From Sutcliffiella cohnii (GTDB lineage: Bacteria; Bacillota; Bacilli; Bacillales; Bacillaceae_I): a DNA stretch of 64,000 nt. The stretch is taken from contig NZ_CP018866.1 in the NCBI RefSeq assembly GCF_002250055.1, positions 674,501 through 738,500 of the forward strand, read 5' to 3'. The position numbers and the translations under genes were made by a program. Below the pieces are notes generated by a model. That model saw only the letters and a program-made list of their open reading frames with translations, was not told the origin of the DNA and ran no database searches. Within the stretch, counting starts at the first letter, position 1. Every line of letters starts with the position of its first letter. Shown piece by piece: positions 56,104-63,763 of this stretch.

Positions 56104-56854
56104 AATTATCACCTGCACCTTGTAAAAGTAATTGTACTTTTTGTGCTAACTCTTTATAAGCGTAATATAACGGCGATTCTTCCGTGAAAATGGCACTACT
56201 AATTTTATCTTCCTCAACTGGTTCAATCGGCAATTTAACTAATACTTCTGTTTGAAGTGTGTTTGCTAAGTTGACTCCACCATTCTTGCCAAAAATATAA
56301 TGTTTTTCCTCTGAATTTGGAGGGGTGAAGAAACTCATATTTTCAACAATACCTAAAATATCATGATTTGCTTTTTGTGCCATCACACCAGCTCGTTCTG
56401 CTACATGTGCTGCTGTTGGATGTGGTGTCGTAACGATAATTTCTTTACTTTGAGGAATGTAATGGTGCATATCAAGTGCAATATCACCTGTTCCTGGAGG
56501 TAAATCTAATATCATATAATCTAACTCTCCCCAAATTACATCCTTCGTAAAATGTTCAATCATTTTTCCTAACATAGGGCCTCTCCAAACTATTGGCTCA
56601 TTTCCTTTTACTAAAAAGCCCATCGACATAATCTTAACTCCATGTGATTCTACAGGGATGATTTTTCCGTTGATCGTTTTAGGGCTTGCTGTAATAGAAA
56701 ACATCTTCGGAATACTAAATCCATATATATCTAAATCGATTAGTGCTACACTTTTTCCTTCTCTCGCTAAACTAACAGCTAGATTGGCAGAAACGGTAGA
56801 CTTACCAACTCCGCCTTTACCACTTGCAATTGCAATTATATGTGTATTTTTCAT
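56087..56854 (-). CDS. Mrp/ApbC-family P-loop ATPase (SalA-like)
   Basis: 255 residues. Deviant Walker A SGKGGVGKSTVSANLAVSLA, Walker B-like LDYMILDLPPGTGD, as in Mrp/NBP35 Fe-S carrier ATPases. Two differences: the N-terminal MIP18-like domain is absent, and the C-x-x-C that bridges the cluster is replaced by TPPNS after ENMSFF. The same cysteines are lacking in B. subtilis SalA, a regulatory Mrp homologue. So it may not carry Fe-S clusters. ATG start with AAAGGGTG. Coupled to the second fnr; Fnr box at 56914-56929. Confidence 0.85.
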   Translation of the reverse strand: MKNTHIIAIASGKGGVGKSTVSANLAVSLAREGKSVALIDLDIYGFSIPKMFSITASPKTINGKIIPVESHGVKIMSMGFLVKGNEPIVWRGPMLGKMIEHFTKDVIWGELDYMILDLPPGTGDIALDMHHYIPQSKEIIVTTPHPTAAHVAERAGVMAQKANHDILGIVENMSFFTPPNSEEKHYIFGKNGGVNLANTLQTEVLVKLPIEPVEEDKISSAIFTEESPLYYAYKELAQKVQLLLQGAGDNYVNEK

Positions 56855-56913
56855 TTCAAAACACCCTTTCTTGCTTTCATACTTTTATTGTAGGGTACTT
56901 CCATTTTCAATAA

Positions 56914-56929
56914 TGTGATTTTCCTCACA
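56914..56929 (-). promoter_or_regulatory. Fnr box of mrp-fnr2
   Basis: TGTGATTTTCCTCACA; minus-strand -10 TACAAT at 56887-56892, exactly 32 bases from the centre. Confidence 0.85.
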
Positions 56930-57078
56930 AATTACAAATGGCATAATTTTATTTCACGATTTTGTCACAGTGGGATGTGCAAAATGCTACTTAATTTTAA
57001 TAGAAGTTTTTCAGTTTTTTGTAATTTAGTATTTAGACTATTTAAAAATTTGCTAGTCACATAACTGTCAAAATTAAG

Positions 57079-57094
57079 TGTGATGTAACTCACA
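57079..57094 (+). promoter_or_regulatory. Fnr box of the molybdoenzyme operon
   Basis: TGTGATGTAACTCACA; -10 TAGAAT at 57117-57122, 33 bases from the centre. The 313-base interval 56855-57167 holds this and the mrp box and no gene. Confidence 0.8.
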
Positions 57095-57167
57095 GTCAGG
57101 TGAATTACTCAACAGATAGAATGAAGATACGAAAAGAGGCAGTATTCGTTTATAAGGAGTGAACATA

Positions 57168-58331
57168 ATGGAGTTTTCAAGGTCTTTTTATTCTAAAACA
57201 AGTATGTACGCGTTTTTTGTTTCATTATTTTTAATCTTTCTTACTTGGGTTAGTACCGATAGTTTTCTACATTTTGATATGGCGTTACTAGGTTACTTCC
57301 TATCATCAATCATTTTTGCAATCGGAATAACGATTAGAATGTGTGCATGGTTAATTCGGCCAGCTACTCATCAAGTAATGAAAAGGAGTTTCTCAAACTT
57401 AAAAAATCGTAAACGTAAAAAAAGAAATATGAAAGCAATCGCAAAAACAGCATTTGAAAATATCGTTCTTCAAAAGTTTATTTTTAAAAGAGGAATATGG
57501 CGTGGAGTGCAACACATTATGATTGCTTGGGGCTGTATTGGATCTTTCGCAATTACATTCGGATTAACATTCGGTTGGTTACGATTTGATTTAATAGACC
57601 CATCCACTTATCAAATTGTCATGTTTAATATACCAACTATGAAAATGGCTGCAAATGGATTTTTGGCTAGCTTAATATATAACGGTTTAAATATTACAGC
57701 TCTAATGGTGTTACTCGGTGTAGTCATGGCACTAATTAGAAGAAATAAAAGTCAAGATGTGAAAGTAACACAACGAGTGGAATTTGATTTATTCCCATTA
57801 TATTTATTGCTTGCAGTAACAGTTTCAGGATTAGTTTTAACTGTCTCTTATGCTTTCTTAAATGGTTTCTTACATCATTATTTAACGCTAATTCACCAAG
57901 TGACAGTAGTAATGCTACTCGTATACTTTCCATTCGGTAAGCTATTCCACTTCCCAATTCGTCCTTTAGCGACAGCGGTTCCGATGAACTACCAGGAGGA
58001 GCTAAAGGTAGATACGAGAGAGTGTGCAAAATGTAAAACAACGTATAGTAGTGACGATCAAATTTCAGACGTAAAGGCAATATTAGGTGCACAAAGCTTC
58101 GATTTAAAACTAGCAGATGGAACATACTTATCTGATTATTGCCCTGCTTGTCGAAGAAGAATTCGCGCGATGAAGCAAATGAATATGGAAGCGCCAATTG
58201 GTGACCCATACGGACCAGTTCAAACAAGAAATGGAATTCATCTATCTGGGTTTGGGAAAAAACGCTCAGAAGATTTTTATAAATTACCAACAAACAAAGA
58301 TGAGAGTAACAGTGGGAGGGACTTAACGTGA
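57168..58331 (+). CDS. Cytochrome b-like membrane subunit with C-terminal Cys4 site
   Basis: 387 residues from the ATG at 57168 (AAGGAGTGAACATA upstream). About five to six helices (roughly 11-28, 40-62, 113-135, 165-190, 208-232, 239-258), with histidines H116, H236/H237, H243 and H261 as possible heme ligands. It resembles the NarI/DsrM/HdrE-type quinol-oxidising subunits. A hydrophilic C-terminal tail holds C286-x2-C289 and C325-x2-C328, a rubredoxin- or zinc-ribbon-like pattern. It is the first gene of the operon and overlaps the catalytic subunit by 4 bases. Probably takes electrons from menaquinol; heme binding is inferred. Confidence 0.7.
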   Translation: MEFSRSFYSKTSMYAFFVSLFLIFLTWVSTDSFLHFDMALLGYFLSSIIFAIGITIRMCAWLIRPATHQVMKRSFSNLKNRKRKKRNMKAIAKTAFENIVLQKFIFKRGIWRGVQHIMIAWGCIGSFAITFGLTFGWLRFDLIDPSTYQIVMFNIPTMKMAANGFLASLIYNGLNITALMVLLGVVMALIRRNKSQDVKVTQRVEFDLFPLYLLLAVTVSGLVLTVSYAFLNGFLHHYLTLIHQVTVVMLLVYFPFGKLFHFPIRPLATAVPMNYQEELKVDTRECAKCKTTYSSDDQISDVKAILGAQSFDLKLADGTYLSDYCPACRRRIRAMKQMNMEAPIGDPYGPVQTRNGIHLSGFGKKRSEDFYKLPTNKDESNSGRDLT

Positions 58332-60451
58332 GTGTATACCAAGTTAAAGACGGAGTAAAAAACTTAATTAAACCAGGTGAAAAGTTAATTACAACACATT
58401 GCTGCTATTGTGGGATGCAGTGTGGGATGCATATACGTGTAAATGAGAAATCTGGAAAAGTAGTAGGTGTTGAACCAAGATATGATTGGCCGGTAACAAA
58501 CGGAAAAATGTGTCCGAAAGGTGTTACTGCTTATCAAACAATTGATCATAAAGAAAGAATTAAAACACCACTAATTAAAAAAAATGGTCAATTTGTAGAA
58601 GCGACATGGAAAGAAGCTTTAGATTTAATAGAAGAGAATTATAAAAGATTACAGCGTGAACATGGGAAAGATGCCCTTTCTGTTTTCGGTGGAGTATCCA
58701 TGACAAATGAAAAATGTTACTTAGTTGGGAAATACGCTCGCGCCGTATTAGGTACGAGATACATTGACTATAACGGACGTTTTTGTATGAGTTCTGCTGC
58801 AGGTGGCTTCATGAAAACATTCGGTATTGACCGTGGTTCGACTTTACCTTGGCCAGAACTAGAACATACCGATTGTTTCTTTATGGCTGGTACGAACACA
58901 GCTGAATGTCATCCAACTAGTATTCAATGGCTGTGGAAAGCAAAAGACAAAGGCGCAAAATTAATTGTAGCTGACCCACGTGAAGTTCCAACAGCTCGTG
59001 TGGCTGACGTACATTTAGATTTAAAACCAGGTACAGACTCTGCACTAGCAAACGGAATGATGCACTTACTAATAAAAGAAGGCTATGTGGATGAAGCGTA
59101 TGTAGCGGAGCGCTGTAATAACTATGAAGAGTTAAAAGATTCGGTACGTAAGTACACACCAAAATACACTTCAGAAATTACAGGTGTTGCGGAAGAAAAA
59201 ATAATAAAAGCTGCTCATATATTTGGTCAATCTCCAAAATCCGTTGTTATGTTTGCTCGCGGAGTGGAACAACAAACGAAAGGTGTAGACAATGTTGCGT
59301 TATATAGCTCAATGGCACTACTAAGAGGTCAAGTAGGAAAATTTGCTTCTGGTGTTGCAACGTTTACTGGACAAGGGAACGGTCAAGGTGGTCGTGAACA
59401 CGGACAAAAAGCAGACGCACTTCCAGGCTACAGAAAAATTAATGATCCAGAAGCGGTGAAATATATTTCAGGCGTATGGGGAATCAATCCGAGCGAAATG
59501 CCGAAAGAAGGAGTTTCCGCATACGAAATGTTTGACGAAATTCAAAGAGGCAAAATTCGTGCAATGCATGTTATTTGTAGTAACCCTGCAGTATCAGCAC
59601 CAAATACAGAATATATTTGGGATGGGTTCAAGAAGCTTGATTTTATGGTAGTAAGTGATTTCTTCCTATCTGAAACAGCTGAATTTGCAGATGTAGTCTT
59701 ACCTGCAACATCTTGGGCTGAAGATGAAGGAACAACAACGAACTTAGAAGGTCGTGTTATTCGGATTCGTAAAGTAGTTGAACCGATTGGCGAATCAAAA
59801 CCAGACTGGGAAATCTTTAAGATGATTGCAGAACGTATGGGTAAAGGCCATTTATTTCCATATAACAATGCAAGAGAAATATTTGAAGAGTTTCGGATTG
59901 CTTCAAAAGGCGGAAAAGCGGATTATTACGGAATTACTTGGGAACGTATCGAGAAAGAGGACGGAGTGTTCTGGCCGTGTCCTTCCGAAGATCACCCTGG
60001 TACGCCAACGATGTTTAAAGAAAAATTTGGAACTCCAGATGGGAAAGCGAATTTGGCAGTTGTTAAATGGCAAGAACCTGGAGAAATCCCAACACCTGAA
60101 TATCCACACATTTTAACAACAGGACGTGTAGTATTCCATTATTTATCAGGCTCTCAAACGAGACGTGTCGATTTCTTAATGGAACAATGCCCACTACCAT
60201 ACGTGGAAATGCATCCCGAGCTAGCTAGTCAATACAACTTATTAAATGGAGATAAAGTAAAACTTACAACGAAAAGATCACATATGGAATTAGAGGTACG
60301 TTTAACGAAAGCAATTAGAAAAGACACGATCTTTGTACCGTATCACTGGGGAAAAGAGCTTGCCGTTAACCAATTAACAAACCCTGCTTTAGACCCAACA
60401 TCTAGAATGCCTGAATTTAAAGTATGTTCCGTTAAAATAGAAAAAATTTAG
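58328..60451 (+). CDS. Molybdopterin oxidoreductase, NasA/NapA-like catalytic subunit
   Basis: 707 residues, GTG start behind GGGAGGGAC. The [4Fe-4S] motif is C25-x2-C28-x3-C32...C62 in THCCYCGMQC and MCPKG, followed by K64. The predicted molybdenum ligand is C153 in NGRFCMSSAAGG, as in NasA (LCMSSA) rather than selenocysteine. Conserved cofactor regions include TNTAECHP, ATFTGQGNGQGGREHGQ and LTTGRVVFHYLSGSQTRR. No Tat signal is seen, so it is cytoplasmic. Family expectation is nitrate or a related oxyanion as substrate, but formate dehydrogenase-like enzymes cannot be excluded. The partners make it a membrane-linked enzyme, not a typical assimilatory one. Confidence 0.85.
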   Translation: MSVYQVKDGVKNLIKPGEKLITTHCCYCGMQCGMHIRVNEKSGKVVGVEPRYDWPVTNGKMCPKGVTAYQTIDHKERIKTPLIKKNGQFVEATWKEALDLIEENYKRLQREHGKDALSVFGGVSMTNEKCYLVGKYARAVLGTRYIDYNGRFCMSSAAGGFMKTFGIDRGSTLPWPELEHTDCFFMAGTNTAECHPTSIQWLWKAKDKGAKLIVADPREVPTARVADVHLDLKPGTDSALANGMMHLLIKEGYVDEAYVAERCNNYEELKDSVRKYTPKYTSEITGVAEEKIIKAAHIFGQSPKSVVMFARGVEQQTKGVDNVALYSSMALLRGQVGKFASGVATFTGQGNGQGGREHGQKADALPGYRKINDPEAVKYISGVWGINPSEMPKEGVSAYEMFDEIQRGKIRAMHVICSNPAVSAPNTEYIWDGFKKLDFMVVSDFFLSETAEFADVVLPATSWAEDEGTTTNLEGRVIRIRKVVEPIGESKPDWEIFKMIAERMGKGHLFPYNNAREIFEEFRIASKGGKADYYGITWERIEKEDGVFWPCPSEDHPGTPTMFKEKFGTPDGKANLAVVKWQEPGEIPTPEYPHILTTGRVVFHYLSGSQTRRVDFLMEQCPLPYVEMHPELASQYNLLNGDKVKLTTKRSHMELEVRLTKAIRKDTIFVPYHWGKELAVNQLTNPALDPTSRMPEFKVCSVKIEKI

Positions 60452-60469
60452 CTAAAGGAGGCGAACATC

Positions 60470-61012
60470 ATGAATAAAATAATGTATTTAGAATTTGAAA
60501 GATGTATAGGGTGTCGTGCGTGTCAAGCTGCTTGTCGAGAGTGTGGAGACCATGATGCGAAAGAAAGAAACTATGTAGAGTATGTGGACTTTATGGAAAG
60601 CCGTCAAACATATCCGATGCTATGTATGCAATGTAAAGAACCTGCTTGTGCGAGAGTTTGTCCAGCGAATGCGATTCAAATAACAGAAGAGGGCGTCGTT
60701 CTTTCAGCAATGGAAGAAAAATGTATCGGTTGTCGGAACTGTACGTTCGGTTGTCCTTTCGGAATACCTAAGTTCGATTTCGAAGAGAATAAAATGTATA
60801 AATGCGACATGTGTTATGACAGAACGAAGCATGATATTGCTCCAATGTGTGCATCTGTTTGTCCATCTGAAGCCATTCGATTTATTGACTTTGATGAAAT
60901 GCAAGCATTACGTAGAAGACGTACGCAAATGAACTTAGTCGAAGGGAAAAAACCAAAAGAGGGGAACAAGTGGGAATATGTCCCTGAATTTTTTGGAGTT
61001 TATAGTGACTAA
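60470..61012 (+). CDS. Four-cluster [4Fe-4S] ferredoxin subunit (DmsB/HycB-type)
   Basis: 180 residues with sixteen cluster cysteines in four groups: CIGCRACQAAC, CMQCKEPACARVCP, CIGCRNCTFGCPFG and CDMCYDR with CASVCPSEA. This is the electron-transfer subunit pattern of DMSO reductase-type enzymes, normally handing electrons between the membrane subunit and the Mo subunit. ATG start behind AAAGGAGGCGAAC. 18 bases after the catalytic gene. Confidence 0.92.
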   Translation: MNKIMYLEFERCIGCRACQAACRECGDHDAKERNYVEYVDFMESRQTYPMLCMQCKEPACARVCPANAIQITEEGVVLSAMEEKCIGCRNCTFGCPFGIPKFDFEENKMYKCDMCYDRTKHDIAPMCASVCPSEAIRFIDFDEMQALRRRRTQMNLVEGKKPKEGNKWEYVPEFFGVYSD

Positions 61013-61038
61013 GAATATGCAAGAGAGGAGTGGTTCCG

Positions 61039-61560
61039 ATGCCTAACAAAGAGAATAAAGGAAAAAAGACCGAAGATATGATAAATCTCGTCGATAACTT
61101 AAATCAAAAAGATGATTTGAATTATAATAGAAGAGCATTTTTAAAATCCGCTGTAGGAGCATCTATAACACTTGGGTTAGCGACAATTCCTTTTTCCATA
61201 AAAGCAATGATGGACGACGGTGTAGAGGATGAAAATAGAGTAGAAATAGTTGACTTGGAAGATTTGCCAAAAGGAACTTCCGTTAACTTTAATTATCCGA
61301 CAGAACATGAACCAGCGATATTAGTTCATACACCTCGTGGTGAATTAAAAGCATATAACAATAAATGTACCCATTTACAATGTCCGGTATTTTATGAAAA
61401 GGAAAATGATACGCTATTATGTCCATGCCATAAAGGTTACTTTAATGTTGATAGTGGCCATCCTGAAGCAGGACCACCGCAGCGGGAATTACCTTTAATT
61501 GAGCTAGAAGTTCACAATGGGACGGTGTATGCAGTCGGAAGGAAGATTCGTCATGGGTAA
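61039..61560 (+). CDS. Tat-exported Rieske [2Fe-2S] protein
   Basis: 173 residues from the ATG at 61039 (GAGGAGTGG upstream). The N-terminus has a twin-arginine motif NRRAFLKSAVGAS (R31-R32) before a hydrophobic stretch, a Tat signal that normally stays as membrane anchor. The Rieske ligands are C110 and H112 in CTHLQC, C128 and H131 in CPCHKG, with C115 and C130 for the disulfide. It would sit on the outer face of the membrane, as in bc complexes. A Rieske protein next to a NasA-like enzyme is unusual in Bacilli. It overlaps the next gene by 8 bases. Confidence 0.88.
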   Translation: MPNKENKGKKTEDMINLVDNLNQKDDLNYNRRAFLKSAVGASITLGLATIPFSIKAMMDDGVEDENRVEIVDLEDLPKGTSVNFNYPTEHEPAILVHTPRGELKAYNNKCTHLQCPVFYEKENDTLLCPCHKGYFNVDSGHPEAGPPQRELPLIELEVHNGTVYAVGRKIRHG

Positions 61561-61747
61561 GAAGTTATGTTGGGTTATTATCGTTTTAACAATTGCCGTG
61601 AACGTAGTTTCTTTACATTTTACTATCGAGTCTTATTACGGTAAACATTATGAGCACGTTTATCTGTTTACAGGAATCGCTTGCGTTTCTATTATCGTTG
61701 CGATCATCACGTTTTTTAGATGGAAGAAGTTAGAATATGCAGAGTGA
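61553..61747 (+). CDS. Small two-helix membrane protein of the operon
   Basis: 64 residues from the ATG at 61553 (GGAAGGAAG upstream). Two transmembrane helices, KKLCWVIIVLTIAVNVVSLHF and LFTGIACVSIIVAIITFF, with a His/Tyr/Glu-rich loop between them. Last gene of the operon. No family recognised; perhaps stabilises the membrane part of the complex. Confidence 0.6.
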   Translation: MGKKLCWVIIVLTIAVNVVSLHFTIESYYGKHYEHVYLFTGIACVSIIVAIITFFRWKKLEYAE

Positions 61748-61755
61748 AAAAAGTA

Positions 61756-61790
61756 GGAAGTTGCTATTAGTGCAACTTCCGCTTTTTTTC
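61756..61790 (+). terminator. Terminator of the molybdoenzyme operon
   Basis: GGAAGTTGC-TATTAGT-GCAACTTCC followed by TTTTTTTC. Confidence 0.85.
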
Positions 61791-61911
61791 TAGAGAAAGA
61801 ATAGTAATACAATAGTATGTTTACCAAATTATTCAATGAACATTTATAGAATACTTTCTTTTAGATACTGCACACTAAAAAGTATCTCTAAAAGGAAAGG
61901 ACGATTTAGCT

Positions 61912-62985
61912 TTGAAATTTTCGATAAAGTTGATGTGTTCAATCATTCTTTGCCTTATTCCTATCATAGCGAAAACTAATCATGCACATGCCCTTTCAGC
62001 AGAAAGTGCCATTTTAATGGAACAGGAATCAGGAAGAATACTGTTTGAAAAGGATGCTTATTCGAAAAAGAGAATTGCTAGTATTACAAAAATAATGACA
62101 GCAATTATTGCGGTAGAGTCTGGGAAATTAGATGAGTTGGTTAATATAAGTGAAAATGCTGAAGGTGTAGAAGGGTCTTCCTTATATTTAAAAGCAGGCA
62201 CAAAGGTAAAACTAGAAGATTTAGTTTACGGAATGATGCTTCGTTCGGGAAATGATGCGGCTGTAGCTATTGCAGAGCATGTTGGTGGAAGTTTAGATGG
62301 TTTCTGTAAGTTGATGAATGAAAAAGCTAAAGAATTGGGAATGGAAAGTACGTATTTCTCTAATCCACACGGTTTAGATGATCACGAGAAACATTATTCT
62401 ACCGCATATGATATGGCGTTACTAACTCGTTATGCATACAATAATCCTATATATAAAAAAATTGCTGGGACGAAGGAATATAAGTTTTCTTCTAAAAAAT
62501 ATGGAGATCAATATTGGCGAAATAAAAACCGATTAGTAACAGGAATGTATCAATACTCGACTGGTGGAAAAACAGGTTATACGATAAGAGCGAAAAGAAC
62601 GTTAGTGTCAACAGCGAATAAAGATGGAATGGATTTAATTGCTGTAACACTAAATGATCCACATGATTGGCGTGATCATATTTCCCTATTCAATAATGCA
62701 TTTAACAACTATGAGATGGTTGATATCGTAACTAGTCAGTTATCTCGTGAAAAGAAACAGCCATTCACTGAAAATCTCTACGTGAAAGAGTCTATTCGTT
62801 TTCCTTTAACGAAAGCGGAAAAAGAGCAGTTACGAGTTGATTTAAATATAAACGTAAACGAAGAACATATAGATCCTCATGAACCGGTTGGTAATTTTCT
62901 TATAAAAATAGGAAAGAAAGAAGTAAAGTCTGTTCCGGTATTTATGAAATATGTACCATTTGATATGAATCATTATATAGATTAA
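61912..62985 (+). CDS. D-alanyl-D-alanine carboxypeptidase (PBP5/DacF-like)
   Basis: 357 residues with an N-terminal signal peptide (cut near AHA-L). The penicillin-binding motifs are SxxK in ASITKIM, SxN in RSGNDAAV and KTG in GGKTGYT. A C-terminal PBP5_C-like domain starts at about residue 290; no clear C-terminal amphipathic anchor is seen. Trims peptidoglycan stem pentapeptides; in Bacillus, DacB and DacF act during sporulation and vegetative DacA during growth. TTG start with AGGAAAGGA. Confidence 0.9.
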   Translation: MKFSIKLMCSIILCLIPIIAKTNHAHALSAESAILMEQESGRILFEKDAYSKKRIASITKIMTAIIAVESGKLDELVNISENAEGVEGSSLYLKAGTKVKLEDLVYGMMLRSGNDAAVAIAEHVGGSLDGFCKLMNEKAKELGMESTYFSNPHGLDDHEKHYSTAYDMALLTRYAYNNPIYKKIAGTKEYKFSSKKYGDQYWRNKNRLVTGMYQYSTGGKTGYTIRAKRTLVSTANKDGMDLIAVTLNDPHDWRDHISLFNNAFNNYEMVDIVTSQLSREKKQPFTENLYVKESIRFPLTKAEKEQLRVDLNINVNEEHIDPHEPVGNFLIKIGKKEVKSVPVFMKYVPFDMNHYID

Positions 62986-62986
62986 A

Positions 62987-63020
62987 AAACCTGAAAGAAA
63001 TCTCTTTCAGGTTTTTATTT
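62987..63020. terminator. Bidirectional terminator
   Basis: AACCTGAAAGA-AATC-TCTTTCAGGTT followed by TTTATTTT on the plus strand; T-rich on the minus side too. Confidence 0.8.
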
Positions 63021-63034
63021 TAAATGATAAATTT

Positions 63035-63310
63035 TTAACGATAGAAACCTCCGCCAAATCCTGGTCCATATCCAAATCCAGGTCTAACACCAGGTCCATA
63101 CCCAAATCCAGGTCCGTACCCACCGAAGCCTGGTCCATATCCACCATAAAACGGTCTAGGACGTGGTCCAAATCCCCCACCAAATCCTGGGCCAGAAACT
63201 AAAGCACCACCTAATACGCCACCTAAAAAACCACCTAAAAGTGGGTAACCAAAACCACCAATAAATCTTTGTCCGCCATGAGGTGGTCCATGCATATCAT
63301 GTCTATACAT
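63035..63310 (-). CDS. Gly/Pro/Tyr-rich low-complexity protein, coat-like
   Basis: 91 residues. A short His-rich start (MYRHDMHGPPHGG) is followed by a hydrophobic glycine segment and a tail built from GYGPGFG-type repeats. ATG start with AGGAGGAAAAA. Second protein of this kind in the window (see 21029-21307). Function is unknown; possible spore coat or surface protein. Confidence 0.6.
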   Translation of the reverse strand: MYRHDMHGPPHGGQRFIGGFGYPLLGGFLGGVLGGALVSGPGFGGGFGPRPRPFYGGYGPGFGGYGPGFGYGPGVRPGFGYGPGFGGGFYR

Positions 63311-63464
63311 TTACTTTTTTCCTCCTCCTTTTCCTTTCCTTCCTAGTCTATGAAAGAAGTCTAGAAAACTCGTGGGCGCTTGTCACAAAAAAGGAGAATT
63401 AATTTTAAGACAAGTTAAGTGCCTAAAACGAATTATTTCTCATCAATGAAAAACAATCAAAAAA

Positions 63465-63763
63465 AGGCTGGGACAAAACTAAAATGATCATGATAAAAAA
63501 CGAACAATTGCGGAATCAGCGGAGGAAATATACGTAGACTCCTCGAAAAATGCCTCCGCATTTTTCTTCGTGCGATGTTTCGCTGCCGAAGCCTTCCTTG
63601 TCCTGCGGGAGCAGAGGCATAGGTGAGACCCCGCAGTGCTTTAGCACGAGGAGGCTCACCAGCCGCCCGCGGAAAGCGAAGTATATTTCCGGAGCGGGTT
63701 ATTTCCACTCTACTATTTTTTGTTCGTTTATTACTTTGATAAAATAGTTGTGTCTCAACCTCC
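63465..63763. repeat. GC-rich palindromic intergenic repeat, copy 2 (short form)
   Basis: About 299 bases bounded by AGGCTGGGACAAAACT and AGTTGTGTCTCAACCTCC, which are imperfect terminal inverted repeats. It shares GCGGAGGAAATATACGTAG and TATATTTCCGGAGCGGG with copy 1 at 24022-24377, which is in the opposite orientation. It also holds CACGAGGAGGCTCACC and AGAGGCATAGGTGAG. Inside, short hairpins such as AAAATGCC...GCATTTTT are seen. Its right end begins at the base after the stop codon of the minus-strand gene at the window edge. Confidence 0.85.

Noticed and set aside
57736..58293. 185-codon minus-strand frame inside the cytochrome b-like gene
   Set aside because: It overlaps a gene with clear membrane helices, ribosome binding site and operon context; the reverse frame has no recognisable features.
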